From: Actinobacteria bacterium casp-actino5 | Lineage (GTDB): Bacteria; Actinomycetota; Acidimicrobiia; Acidimicrobiales; Ilumatobacteraceae | Reading direction: 5' to 3' | DNA: 64,000 bases | Assembly: GCA_001510385.1 (NCBI GenBank) | Contig: LFFE01000009.1 | Span: forward strand, 1 to 64,000 | Shown: positions 1-7,900 of the stretch, piece after piece | How the letters are laid out: each line of letters starts with the position of its first letter | Position numbering within the stretch: the stretch's first letter is position 1 | Notes under the pieces: model-generated | Told to the model about the DNA's origin: nothing | Databases searched by the model: none | What the model saw: the letters and a program-made list of their open reading frames with translations, nothing else | Translations under genes and position numbers: made by a program

Positions 1-501
1 GTCGTAGATCGTCTCGAGGTTGTTCCGGTCGTACTGCAGGACGATGATCGGGTAGAGGTTGTCCTGCACGAGACGCGGGTCGGAGAAGAAGTTTTCGACG
101 GAGTAATCGATGTAGGTGTTGAGGTAGTCGAGCGTCTTATCGTCGACTGACGTGGCGGCGAGGATTCTGATGTCGTCGGTACGGGTCGCTGCGGGTGAGG
201 TGCCCGACTCGCTGTCCGTCCCGGCTGCGCTCTCATCGTCCGCACCCGCCCCCTCGCCATCGATGTCGCCGTCTCCAGACGGGTCCTGTTCCGCCGGGTC
301 GGCGTCATCAACTGGATTCTCCGGCGATGTCGGCTCGCCGCTGTCGGTCTCTCGGGCCTCATCAGCACGTGAATCAGTTGCGGAATCCGTTTCATCGGAG
401 ATCGACGCGCTCGAGCAGGAGACTCCCAGCATTCCCACGATGAGGAGCGCGAGGGCACGACGCGCTGCTCTGCCACGAACGAACGAGTTGACGTCAAACA
501 C
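1..501 (-). CDS. Putative secreted lipoprotein, N-terminal part
   Basis: The reading frame runs off the left edge after 167 codons, so only the N-terminal part is seen. It starts at a GTG (501) preceded by a strong GGGAGGG ribosome site. The protein opens with a basic segment, a short hydrophobic stretch (ALALLIVGMLG) and the lipobox LGVSC, so it is probably cleaved and lipid-anchored on the outer face of the membrane. About 70 residues rich in Asp, Glu, Ser, Gly and Pro follow as a linker; then a folded segment begins around residue 110 (DDIRILAATSVDDKTLDYLN). The visible folded part resembles substrate-binding-type lipoproteins only in layout; no family was recognised. Confidence 0.8.
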   Translation of the reverse strand, partial: MFDVNSFVRGRAARRALALLIVGMLGVSCSSASISDETDSATDSRADEARETDSGEPTSPENPVDDADPAEQDPSGDGDIDGEGAGADDESAAGTDSESGTSPAATRTDDIRILAATSVDDKTLDYLNTYIDYSVENFFSDPRLVQDNLYPIIVLQYDRNNLETIYD

Positions 502-531
502 GCTTGCAACCCTCCCAGACGACCGACATCG

Positions 532-537
532 ATGATA
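532..537 (-). promoter_or_regulatory. Candidate -10 element of the lipoprotein gene
   Basis: TATCAT on the minus strand lies about 30 nt before the GTG start of the lipoprotein gene, leaving room for a short leader carrying the GGGAGGG ribosome site. No convincing -35 was found. Confidence 0.35.
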
Positions 538-603
538 GTCCCCGGGGAGGTCGTCACAGCAGGGTTGCGAATTCCTTGCGATGGCTCGCCCCGACACTGT
601 GAG

Positions 604-677
604 TGGGCGCAGAGGGACTCGAACCCCCGACATCTTCCTTGTAAGGGAAGCGCTCTAGCCAACTGAGCTATGCGCCC
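604..677 (-). tRNA. tRNA-Val (anticodon TAC)
   Basis: The minus strand folds as a full cloverleaf. The acceptor arm is GGGCGCA paired with TGCGCCC, the D arm GCTC/GAGC, the anticodon stem CTTCC/GGAAG with loop CTTACAA (anticodon TAC, reading GTA and related Val codons), and the T arm GGGGG/CCCTC (one wobble pair) with loop TTCGAGT. The discriminator base is A and the CCA end is not encoded. A TATCGT hexamer at 688-693 (minus) is a plausible -10 element about 10 nt before the mature 5' end. Confidence 0.96.
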
Positions 678-692
678 GCAGCCCTCTACGAT

Positions 693-710
693 ACCGGCGT
701 GTTCACCGGT
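693..710. repeat. Small inverted repeat before tRNA-Val
   Basis: ACCGG and CCGGT form 5-bp arms around an 8-nt loop, between the end of the phosphatase gene and tRNA-Val. It could be a weak terminator for the upstream minus-strand gene or part of the tRNA promoter region. There is no U-run, so the role is uncertain. Confidence 0.3.
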
Positions 711-754
711 CTCATCTGCCGACGTCTACTGCCGCATCACCAAGTGAGCACACC

Positions 755-1528
755 TCACCCGTCTTTGAGACGTTCATCCAAAAAAGCGTCAAACAACTCT
801 TGTGTGGCAGCTGCGATCGGCGACCGCCGGTCGGTTGGGTCAGGGGTGAACAAATCTCGGCCAAACACGTCACCAACAACAGCCCCGACCTCCATACACA
901 CCAGCGCCGAAGCTACGTAATCCCACAGCCCATGGCCGCCACGATGCATATCGCACCAAGCATCAAGGACACCCGAGGCGACAAGGCAAAGGTCTGGTGC
1001 CGACGCACCCAGCACACGAAATTGCCCCCACCCATAGTGGTGGCGCGGCAAACCCGACATTGCGACGACAGCCGACCTCAGATTCGTGCATCCTGAGTGC
1101 TGAATGCGCTCACCGTTGAGAAACGCCCCGCCACCGGCCACAGCAGTCCACCGCTGACCGGTTGCATGATTGGCAACGAGTGACACCTTCGGCTGACCCT
1201 CTTCAAGAAGGCATAGCGCCGTCGCAAACCAAGGCACCCCACGAGACGCATTCGTTGAACCATCAACAGGGTCAACCACCACCAACGGTGCAGCCGCATC
1301 ACCCGTAATTCCACTCTCTTCACTAAACACCGCAAAACCTGCGTCATACAGCACCTTGAGACAGGCATCATCGGCGGTCACATCGAACGCATATTGACTG
1401 TCGCGCTGTCCAGATGGCCCCCAATCGGAGGTCCTCCCCAGCACATCAGCCACAACATCGGCAGCACTGTTGAACACTCCGAGAACAGCATCGACATCAT
1501 CAAAGGAACTTCGCTGAGGAACAGTCAT
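755..1528 (-). CDS. Inositol monophosphatase family protein
   Basis: A 257-aa cytosolic sugar or inositol phosphatase of the Mg-dependent, Li-sensitive family. Visible motifs are SEESG near residue 70, DPVDGSTN near 87 and GLWDYVAS near 207, which are the three conserved metal-binding motifs. The family also includes histidinol-phosphate phosphatase HisN, FBPase-like proteins and CysQ, so the substrate cannot be fixed. The ATG at 1528 is preferred over the ATG at 1534 because the TACCGT -10 element (1537-1542, minus) ends 8 nt before 1528 but only 2 nt before 1534. The gene is divergent from the hypothetical gene at 1554. Confidence 0.9.
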   Translation of the reverse strand: MTVPQRSSFDDVDAVLGVFNSAADVVADVLGRTSDWGPSGQRDSQYAFDVTADDACLKVLYDAGFAVFSEESGITGDAAAPLVVVDPVDGSTNASRGVPWFATALCLLEEGQPKVSLVANHATGQRWTAVAGGGAFLNGERIQHSGCTNLRSAVVAMSGLPRHHYGWGQFRVLGASAPDLCLVASGVLDAWCDMHRGGHGLWDYVASALVCMEVGAVVGDVFGRDLFTPDPTDRRSPIAAATQELFDAFLDERLKDG

Positions 1529-1536
1529 CGGCATTC

Positions 1537-1546
1537 ACGGTAGTGT
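1537..1546. promoter_or_regulatory. Candidate bidirectional symmetric -10 promoter
   Basis: The 10-mer ACGGTAGTGT reads TAGTGT on plus (7 nt before the GTG at 1554) and TACCGT on minus (8 nt before the ATG at 1528). Both hexamers share the central TA. Both predicted transcripts would start at or next to their start codons. Confidence 0.55.
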
Positions 1547-1553
1547 GCAAAAC

Positions 1554-2123
1554 GTGGCAGTCATCGATGTCGCCGGATTTGTTGCCGATCTGAAAAGTGA
1601 GGCAATCGACCACGGCTTTCACGTTCATGATGAACGACACTTTGTGGAGACCTATTCGCTGCGCCAATTGTGGGAAGTTGATCTTCATCCCGAAGAGGCC
1701 TGCGCTGGCCCAATCGACCTCCACCTTTCGCTTGACGTTGACCCACGTGCACTACTTGGCTTCGAAGACGAAGTCATGAAGCTAGATGATCTCGACGACA
1801 CACCACCGCAGGGGTTTACATTCCCGCTCATCTACACGTGGACCTTGCCACCGCTACCCAGCCCACCAGACCTGCTCGTGCTCGCCACCGAGATCGCAGG
1901 AATTGGTGGCGTGACCCTTCCAATCGAAGTCTCAGCCATCGACTCGTTTCCCAGTGTTACCGATGCACCCGAACGATCACTTTCGATCGTCGCCAAAATT
2001 TCACTTGAGCTTTCCGATGTGTACATGAACAACGACACCGCAGTTACACAAACCCTTGAACGCTGCAAAGCAGTCAGCCTGTACCTGCTCGACCGGGCCG
2101 ACCGGTGGCTCGCCGAAACCTAA
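1554..2123 (+). CDS. Conserved hypothetical protein
   Basis: A 189-aa soluble acidic protein with no signal peptide, membrane segment or recognised domain. The start could also be the GTG at 1545. The GTG at 1554 is chosen because TAGTGT lies 7 nt upstream, which fits a leaderless transcript. The middle part is rich in Pro and Asp (for example TPPQGFTFPLIYTWTLPPLP), and the C-terminus is helical with an LERCKAVSLYLLDRADRWL segment. A small acidic gene follows 12 nt downstream and is probably co-transcribed. Function unknown. Confidence 0.75.
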   Translation: MAVIDVAGFVADLKSEAIDHGFHVHDERHFVETYSLRQLWEVDLHPEEACAGPIDLHLSLDVDPRALLGFEDEVMKLDDLDDTPPQGFTFPLIYTWTLPPLPSPPDLLVLATEIAGIGGVTLPIEVSAIDSFPSVTDAPERSLSIVAKISLELSDVYMNNDTAVTQTLERCKAVSLYLLDRADRWLAET

Positions 2124-2135
2124 ACGAGGTCAACC

Positions 2136-2378
2136 ATGCGCGTGAGCGAGCTCATCGACATCCTCAGGGATAAGCCAAGTGATGCAGAAATCGAAATTGC
2201 ATTTGTGACTCCAGTTGACGACGATGCAAACGAGATCGTCGTCAACCACTTTGAGGTGTCCGCCATCTTCTCCGCCACAGACGACAGTGTTCTACTCATC
2301 TCTGGCGAAGACGCCGACGTTGACGAACTCATCGACGCTCTGGAAGCCGGCGACGAACTCGATGGCGACGACAACTAA
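2136..2378 (+). CDS. Small acidic hypothetical protein
   Basis: An 80-aa, strongly acidic protein starting MRVSELIDILRDKPSDAEIE, a pattern often seen at the start of small bacterial and phage proteins of unknown function. The C-terminal third is a run of Asp and Glu ending DELDGDDN. A GAGG ribosome site lies 6 nt before the ATG. It follows the 189-aa unknown gene by 12 nt on the same strand, and its stop directly abuts the stop of the convergent DUF2079 gene. No membrane segment or catalytic motif is seen. Confidence 0.75.
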   Translation: MRVSELIDILRDKPSDAEIEIAFVTPVDDDANEIVVNHFEVSAIFSATDDSVLLISGEDADVDELIDALEAGDELDGDDN

Positions 2379-3839
2379 CTAGCCAAGAGGAGGAAGCGCT
2401 ACCGACGCGTCGCGTTTCCACACCACCCAGTGCTCGTTACTGAAGAACTTGCCGAAGGCTTCGTCGATGACCGCAAAATCGGCTGAAGCTTCATCCGACA
2501 GAGTTCTTTGCAACACAAGGAATTCAACACGCTCAGCCCGCTCATCAAGTCGAGTGCCTTCAAGTTCAAGGCCAACCCCATACAGCACCGCCCGAAACGG
2601 CGTAGGGAACTGATAGATCTCATCTCGATACGCAAGGTGCGGAGCGATCCGATAGTGCGCTGCGACCACTGCGTCATCAGGAACAACCTCAACAACCTCG
2701 CGTGCCGCCACTGCAACCGGGTGCGAAGGAGGCCAATACGACGGCATCGCATGCCCCTTTGGAATCGGCGACCACAGCAATGCTGATACTGCAGTGCACA
2801 CCACCACACACGCCAGCGCCACACGCCGGCCGCCCAAACCCGAAGCCGGCAGCTGCTGAACGGCCCATACCGTCCCAAACACCAATGCCGGCACCGCAAC
2901 AATGCTGTAGTGATATTGCACGTGGAACTGGTACCAGTAGGTGCTCAGCACATTCGTGAACAACACGAGCGCGCTCATCGCCGCTACCCCAGGGCGCCGA
3001 ATGAACTGAAAACCCATCGGCAGCATCATCTGCCACAGGTACCAGGGCCGATCTTCAGAAGTGAAGTAGGTAACAACATCTCGGGGCCGTGTAAACACCG
3101 CCGAAAGCAACCCGGTCGGACCACCAAAGGGGATCCGCCAAGCATTTCTAGTCGGCACACCGATCAGTGAACGCATCACCACGAACATTGCGATCAATGT
3201 TGTCGCTACAGCAGCGCCAATAGTGACGAGACCTATGCGTCTGCGTCGATTAAGCGCCACCCACACACCGAGTGGAACGATGACGAGCGCAACATCTTCT
3301 TTTACGAGAAGAGCGCCAACAACGGCAACGACATACCAACCCCAACGATGAGAGAGCGCAGCCCACAGCGCGAGCGGAACGAACAGGCCAAGGAAACTAT
3401 CTGGGTGGTAGTTCTCGAAAACGGCTCCTAGCACCGCTGGATGAACCAGGTATGCCACAGCAAAGAAGAGTCCAATCTTGACCGACCGGAGCGAATCCCG
3501 GGCGTAGAGATAGACCGGAACCGCACCCAGCCCGATCACGGAGGCTTGCGACCAGAACAAAATCCATGCCCCTGGAGCGACCCAGTAGAACGGAACAAGA
3601 GCAAACAGAATGAATGAGGTGTGATCTCCGAGAAGATTGCGACCCATCGTCGTGACAAATGGCGCCCGAAACCGTGACATCAACCATACGCCCTGGTCGT
3701 AGAGCCCCGAGTCGTAGGCAGCGGTACCGAGGCCGTGATGGATGTTGAGGGTCACAGACCCGTAGTACGCAGTGAAAAGAACAATGACCCCGCTGAGAGC
3801 GAGGAGGCCCGGATCGCGACTCCGGAGCCACGACTTCAT
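2379..3839 (-). CDS. DUF2079 family integral membrane protein
   Basis: A 486-aa polytopic membrane protein with about 10-11 hydrophobic segments. The N-terminal loop AAYDSGLYDQGVWLMSRF followed by GRNLLGDHTSFILF is the signature of the DUF2079 family, which resembles the membrane part of GT-C glycosyltransferases. Its reaction is unknown; a lipid-linked sugar transfer role is only inference. A hydrophilic C-terminal domain of about 100 residues follows the last helix. The ATG overlaps the nusB stop by 4 nt, so it is the last gene of the long alaS-nusB run. Confidence 0.88.
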   Translation of the reverse strand: MKSWLRSRDPGLLALSGVIVLFTAYYGSVTLNIHHGLGTAAYDSGLYDQGVWLMSRFRAPFVTTMGRNLLGDHTSFILFALVPFYWVAPGAWILFWSQASVIGLGAVPVYLYARDSLRSVKIGLFFAVAYLVHPAVLGAVFENYHPDSFLGLFVPLALWAALSHRWGWYVVAVVGALLVKEDVALVIVPLGVWVALNRRRRIGLVTIGAAVATTLIAMFVVMRSLIGVPTRNAWRIPFGGPTGLLSAVFTRPRDVVTYFTSEDRPWYLWQMMLPMGFQFIRRPGVAAMSALVLFTNVLSTYWYQFHVQYHYSIVAVPALVFGTVWAVQQLPASGLGGRRVALACVVVCTAVSALLWSPIPKGHAMPSYWPPSHPVAVAAREVVEVVPDDAVVAAHYRIAPHLAYRDEIYQFPTPFRAVLYGVGLELEGTRLDERAERVEFLVLQRTLSDEASADFAVIDEAFGKFFSNEHWVVWKRDASVALPPLG

Positions 3840-4240
3840 CCGTGCCGCACCTCTGAAGCAATTGCCGCTAGCACCCCATTGACGAACCGGCCACTGTCAT
3901 CAGTTGAGAACCGTTTCGCAAGATCGACAGCCTCATCAAGAACCACAGCAGTCGGCACATCTGAACGCTCAAGCAGCTCAAATAAGGCCATTCGCATAAT
4001 CGCCAAATCAAGAATCGGCATCCGCTTCAACGTCCATCCACGCGATTTGCTCTCAATCAGCGGATCGGCTTGACCAGATGATGACTCGGCACCTCGGGCA
4101 AGCAACAGCACGAGGTCATCAGGCATGACGACTTGGGCATCGATCACCTCGTTGATCGAAATACCTTTTGACTGCGCCTCATAGAGAAGATGCAGAGCGC
4201 GTTCTCGAGCGTCAGATCGCTCGTCAATGTTCGTCATCAA
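3836..4240 (-). CDS. nusB: Transcription antitermination protein NusB
   Basis: A 134-aa all-helical RNA-binding protein that acts with NusE (S10) in the antitermination complex on rRNA operons. Typical features are an N-terminal ARERALHLLYEAQ helix, a central ILDLAIMRMALFELL helix and the motif VPTAVVLDEAVDLAKRFSTDDSGRFVNGVLAAI (quoted here in parts: AVVLDEAVDLAKRF and FVNGVLAAI). The length matches the family. It sits directly after efp, as in mycobacteria, and overlaps the DUF2079 gene by 4 nt. Confidence 0.95.
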   Translation of the reverse strand: MMTNIDERSDARERALHLLYEAQSKGISINEVIDAQVVMPDDLVLLLARGAESSSGQADPLIESKSRGWTLKRMPILDLAIMRMALFELLERSDVPTAVVLDEAVDLAKRFSTDDSGRFVNGVLAAIASEVRHG

Positions 4241-4804
4241 TTAAACCCGAGTGATGTAGTCGCCGTTACGGGTGTCAACCTTGACCCGGTCACCGATTTC
4301 GACAAATAGCGGAACCTGAATCACTCGACCGGTCTCAAGCGTTGCTGGCTTACGTGCCCCTGACACTCGGTCACCCTGCACACCTGGCTCAGTATCTGAA
4401 ATGGTTAATTCGACAGAGGCAGGAATTTCAACCGAGATGATCTCATCGTTATAAAACGCAACCTGAGCGGTCATACCCTCAACGATGAAATCGGCTGCAT
4501 CACCGAGCGCCACCGGAGCGACATTCATTTGCTCGTACGACTCGTTGTTCATGAATACGTACTCGTCACCATCACGGTAGAGAAACTGCATCTCCTCACG
4601 ACGAATAATCGCTTGTTCAACACGGACACCGGCGTTGAACGTCTTGTCGAACACGTTTCCAGTACGAACGTTCCTGAGCTTTGTGCGAACAAACGCACCG
4701 CCCTTACCTGGTTTGACATGTTGGAACTCGATCACTTGAAACAGCGCGTTATCAAGTTCGAGGGTGATACCGGTCTTCAGATCGTTCGTCGTGATGGCAG
4801 GCAT
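4241..4804 (-). CDS. efp: Translation elongation factor P
   Basis: A 187-aa three-domain protein that binds the ribosome between the P and E sites and relieves stalling at polyproline. The N-domain carries the loop [15 protein letters not shown], whose Lys is the residue modified in other bacteria; no modification gene is visible here. The middle and C-terminal OB domains end [20 protein letters not shown], as expected. The ATG at 4804 has GAAGGA about 7 nt upstream and lies inside the end of the upstream peptidase gene (28-nt overlap). nusB follows at once. Confidence 0.97.
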   Translation of the reverse strand: MPAITTNDLKTGITLELDNALFQVIEFQHVKPGKGGAFVRTKLRNVRTGNVFDKTFNAGVRVEQAIIRREEMQFLYRDGDEYVFMNNESYEQMNVAPVALGDAADFIVEGMTAQVAFYNDEIISVEIPASVELTISDTEPGVQGDRVSGARKPATLETGRVIQVPLFVEIGDRVKVDTRNGDYITRV

Positions 4805-5883
4805 GGGGAATCCTTCGGATGAGTAGTGAGATTTTGGTGGCCTTCAGAAGTGACGACCACAAGGTCTTCGATCCGAATACCGCCTGTTCCGACACGATAG
4901 AGGCCAGGTTCGACAGTCACCACGTCTCCCATAACGAGTTCTGTCTGGCCGGAAGCACCAAGAAATGGCTCCTCGTGAATATCGAGCCCGACACCATGCC
5001 CGGTGCCATGCACAAACAGCTCAGAGAGGCCAACGGATTCAAAGACCGAACGACATGCTCGATCAACATCACTCACCCGAGCGCCCGCCACCACAGCATC
5101 TAAACCGGCCATCTGGGCCTCAAGCACCAACTGGTACCACCGCTGCTGCTCATCTGTGGGCTCACCCACAACAAACGTTCTTGTCATGTCAGAGTGATAC
5201 CCGCCAACCAGCGCACCAACGTCGATCACCACCGTGTCACCCTCCGAAAACTGCCGAGTCGTCGGACGTGCATGTGGTAGCGCCGCGTTTGTTGGCCCCG
5301 ACGCGACGATCGTTTCGTAACTTGGTCCGTCGGCACCTAATTTGCGCATTCGATATTCAAGCTCGTCACGAATCTCGCGTTCGGACACACCAACTGCGAT
5401 CATCGGCGCAACATCAGCAAGCGCATGGGATGCAATATCTGCCGCCTGCGCAATGAGTTCGACTTCAGCGTCGTCCTTCGACCGACGCAAGTCACTGATG
5501 ACACCGTCAACCCCAACAAGATCAACTCGAGCGGCAAAGTTCGACCATGTGCCGTACGAAACCACCGAGGCCTCAGCGCCGATCGCCTTCCCCCCTGCTG
5601 CTGCAATGACCGCATTGTGCTGCTCACCCAGGGTCCGAGCCGACACCACCTCAACATCAGTTGCTCCCGCCGCATCAAGCTGATCGCGAGCCTGCTCGGT
5701 ATAACGGCCGTCGGTCACCAGCACATGCCCGCTAGCCGAAATGATGAGCACCCCCGCAGAACCGGTAAACCCTGACAGCCAACGAATATTGCTGCGGTCG
5801 CTCACCATCATCTGGTCGAGGTCGCGCTCGCCTAGAACATTGAGAAGTCGCTCTGCGCGACCACGTACGCCAACGATTGTCAT
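4777..5883 (-). CDS. pepQ: M24 family Xaa-Pro peptidase (PepQ/PepP type)
   Basis: A 368-aa cytosolic metallopeptidase cleaving Xaa-Pro bonds. The N-terminal creatinase-like domain ([17 protein letters not shown]) is followed by the pita-bread catalytic domain with metal ligands in [42 protein letters not shown] and GIRIED. The start is the ATG at 5883, which overlaps the aroQ stop by 4 nt; an upstream in-frame extension is rejected. The C-terminus runs 28 nt into efp, adding a basic tail ([13 protein letters not shown]) that looks unusual. In M. tuberculosis pepQ also sits just before efp. Confidence 0.95.
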   Translation of the reverse strand: MTIVGVRGRAERLLNVLGERDLDQMMVSDRSNIRWLSGFTGSAGVLIISASGHVLVTDGRYTEQARDQLDAAGATDVEVVSARTLGEQHNAVIAAAGGKAIGAEASVVSYGTWSNFAARVDLVGVDGVISDLRRSKDDAEVELIAQAADIASHALADVAPMIAVGVSEREIRDELEYRMRKLGADGPSYETIVASGPTNAALPHARPTTRQFSEGDTVVIDVGALVGGYHSDMTRTFVVGEPTDEQQRWYQLVLEAQMAGLDAVVAGARVSDVDRACRSVFESVGLSELFVHGTGHGVGLDIHEEPFLGASGQTELVMGDVVTVEPGLYRVGTGGIRIEDLVVVTSEGHQNLTTHPKDSPCLPSRRTI

Positions 5884-6314
5884 TGCAGTTTGGCTGCGAC
5901 CGCCCGAACCGCGAGTTCGTAGCCAGTTCCGCCAAATCCTGATATCGACCCAGTTGCCACCGGAGCGACAACGCTCGTGCGGCGCCATGGCTCACGAGCA
6001 TCGGGGTTCGAGAGATGGACTTCAATCACGACTCCGTCATAGGCCGCAAGGGCGTCATGCAATGCCCACGATGAATGAGTGAACGCCCCCGGGTTAATGA
6101 TGATGGCATCGCACCGGCCGCGCGCACCGTGAACGGCCTCAATGAGTTCTCCCTCGTGATTGCTCTGAAAATCCTCGACATCACAGCCAAATTCGCTTGC
6201 TATCGAGCGCGTTCGCGAGACGTGATCTTCCAGCGTGTCGTGCCCGTACACATCTGGTTCACGTTGTCCAAGAAGATTGAGGTTTGGTCCATGAAGGAGC
6301 AATATGAGGCTCAC
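5880..6314 (-). CDS. aroQ: 3-Dehydroquinate dehydratase, type II
   Basis: A 144-aa shikimate pathway enzyme that dehydrates 3-dehydroquinate to 3-dehydroshikimate. The type II flavodoxin-like fold is shown by LLLHGPNLNLLGQREPDVYG (containing the catalytic Tyr), FQSNHEGELIEAVH, IINPGAFTHSSWALHDAL and VIEVHLSNPDAREPWR. The length is typical of the dodecameric family. It overlaps the upstream acetyltransferase gene and the downstream peptidase gene by 4 nt each, consistent with translational coupling. Confidence 0.98.
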   Translation of the reverse strand: MSLILLLHGPNLNLLGQREPDVYGHDTLEDHVSRTRSIASEFGCDVEDFQSNHEGELIEAVHGARGRCDAIIINPGAFTHSSWALHDALAAYDGVVIEVHLSNPDAREPWRRTSVVAPVATGSISGFGGTGYELAVRAVAAKLQ

Positions 6315-6865
6315 GACATAGAACCGTATCGCCCAACAGGCAGTTGGTACAGCACATGTGGCCGAAGCGGACTCGATTCGGGCACCCCAGGGTGATCAAA
6401 ATCGCCATCAGCAACTCGACTCATACCAATTGCCTCCATCACCCGTTGCGAGCGTGTATTCGTCTCCGCCGTGAATGAAATGACCTCGTCGAACCCGAGC
6501 CCATCAGGTTTTTCGGCAAAGGCATACGCAAGAACACATCGAGCGGCCTCGCTCGCGAATCCGTTTCCCCACCATTGCGATCGCAGCCGCCAACCGATTT
6601 CAACACCGTCGCGAAACCACGGAACCATCAACCCACAGAACCCGACTGCCTCCCCTTCAACATCAACACACCACAACCCGAATCCGTGGTCATCGAAGTG
6701 GCGGTCGATGCGTTGAAGAAAGTGTGCAGATGCGTCCCGGTCCATCATTGGTCCGATCGTGGCCATCACCTGCGGGTCGCTGTTCAGATCAGCGAATGCA
6801 TCAAGGTCGTTCTTAGTCCAGCGTCGGAGTACGACACGACGACCTGCCTGCGGCCCTGCCACCAC
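6311..6865 (-). CDS. GNAT family N-acetyltransferase (RimJ/RimL type)
   Basis: A 184-aa acetyltransferase. The N-terminus (RRVVLRRWTKNDLDAFADL), the central strands (GEAVGFCGL, VEIGWRL), the acetyl-CoA loop region (QWWGNGFASEAARCVL) and the late FTAETNTRSQRVMEAIGM segment are typical of the RimJ/RimL subgroup, which acetylates protein N-termini or small molecules. Its substrate is unknown. It starts with GTG, sharing its G with the aroB stop, and overlaps aroQ by 4 nt. A gene in this slot between aroB and aroQ is not standard, so its link to shikimate metabolism is probably only co-transcription. Confidence 0.9.
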   Translation of the reverse strand: MVAGPQAGRRVVLRRWTKNDLDAFADLNSDPQVMATIGPMMDRDASAHFLQRIDRHFDDHGFGLWCVDVEGEAVGFCGLMVPWFRDGVEIGWRLRSQWWGNGFASEAARCVLAYAFAEKPDGLGFDEVISFTAETNTRSQRVMEAIGMSRVADGDFDHPGVPESSPLRPHVLYQLPVGRYGSMS

Positions 6866-7896
6866 TATGAACTGAGCGCCTCGTTCAAAACATCGAGAAC
6901 GATTGCCGCATCAACACCCACCACTGGCTCGACACCATTCGGACCATCAAGCACAAACGTCAGCCCATCGATGGCCTTCTTGTCACGGAACATCAAGGCA
7001 AGCAGTTCATCCGCTGAACCAACATGCGGGACGTCGGTCTCAAGCCCGTAGAGACCGCCGACAACATCAAGATGTTGCGCAACACGATCTGAGTTAATTC
7101 GCCCAAGCCGTTCAGCAAGGCGCGCAGCGAACACGAGACCAATCGACACCGCCTCACCATGAGCAATCTGGTGATCTGAGGCAATTTCGAGCGCATGAGC
7201 CAAGGTATGGCCATAATTCAGAATCGCCCGGCGGCCTGATTCACGCTCATCGGATGCAACAACCTCAGCCTTAATCTCAACACATCGAGCAACTCGAGCC
7301 TCAAGATCAAGAGCGGCGAGATCATCGCCCGTCAAAAAGTGGTACTTCGCCATTTCACCATTGCCACAACGCACCTCACGATCAGGAAGCGTGGCAAGCG
7401 TGTCTAGATCGCACAACACCGCCGATGGCTGCCAGAACGCCCCCACCAAATTCTTGCCGTGCGGCAGGTTCACACCGGTCTTTCCCCCAATTGCGGCGTC
7501 GATCATGCCAAGCAAGGTGGTCGGGACATGGACCACAGGGATACCGCGGTGATAGGAGGCGGCGGCAAATCCAGCAACGTCAGTCACCATGCCACCACCA
7601 ACACCAACGACGACATCACCACGGGTGAGACCAGCCTCTGCGAACCTCTCACACAGTTCCTGAATAGTCGCCATCGATTTGAATTGCTCACCAACACCGA
7701 TCTCGAAACGATGCATCGGAAACGAAGTCGACACCTCGATACCAATTCCGGGCTGGGTGACGACCGCAACTCGACGAGGCGCAGGCTGTAACTCGTGCAG
7801 CACGTCGTCAAGTTGATCAATCACACCACGCCCGACAGCCACTTCGTATGAGCGGTCTTGCGAGACACCAAGAAGCGGAACTGTCACTCGACGCAT
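6865..7896 (-). CDS. aroB: 3-Dehydroquinate synthase
   Basis: A 343-aa NAD- and metal-dependent enzyme converting DAHP to 3-dehydroquinate. Signatures are GVGGGMVTDVAGFAAASYHR, VPTTLLGMIDAAIGGKTGVN, LPHGKNLVGAFWQP and the metal-binding NYGHTLAHALE and HGEAVSIGL. The start is taken at the ATG 7896, which gives the family length; the 54 codons upstream in frame overlap aroC and are arginine/serine-rich noise. Only 4 nt separate it from aroC. The aroK gene that usually lies between aroC and aroB is absent. Confidence 0.97.
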   Translation of the reverse strand: MRRVTVPLLGVSQDRSYEVAVGRGVIDQLDDVLHELQPAPRRVAVVTQPGIGIEVSTSFPMHRFEIGVGEQFKSMATIQELCERFAEAGLTRGDVVVGVGGGMVTDVAGFAAASYHRGIPVVHVPTTLLGMIDAAIGGKTGVNLPHGKNLVGAFWQPSAVLCDLDTLATLPDREVRCGNGEMAKYHFLTGDDLAALDLEARVARCVEIKAEVVASDERESGRRAILNYGHTLAHALEIASDHQIAHGEAVSIGLVFAARLAERLGRINSDRVAQHLDVVGGLYGLETDVPHVGSADELLALMFRDKKAIDGLTFVLDGPNGVEPVVGVDAAIVLDVLNEALSS

Positions 7897-7900
7897 CAGT

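Noticed and set aside
536-545. TCCCCGGGGA-like short palindrome upstream of the lipoprotein gene
   Set aside because: Ten GC-rich bases can form such a match by chance and no arms extend it.
5884-5988. N-terminal extension of the M24 peptidase
   Set aside because: It lies inside aroQ, and the ATG at 5883 gives a 4-nt coupled overlap and the family length.
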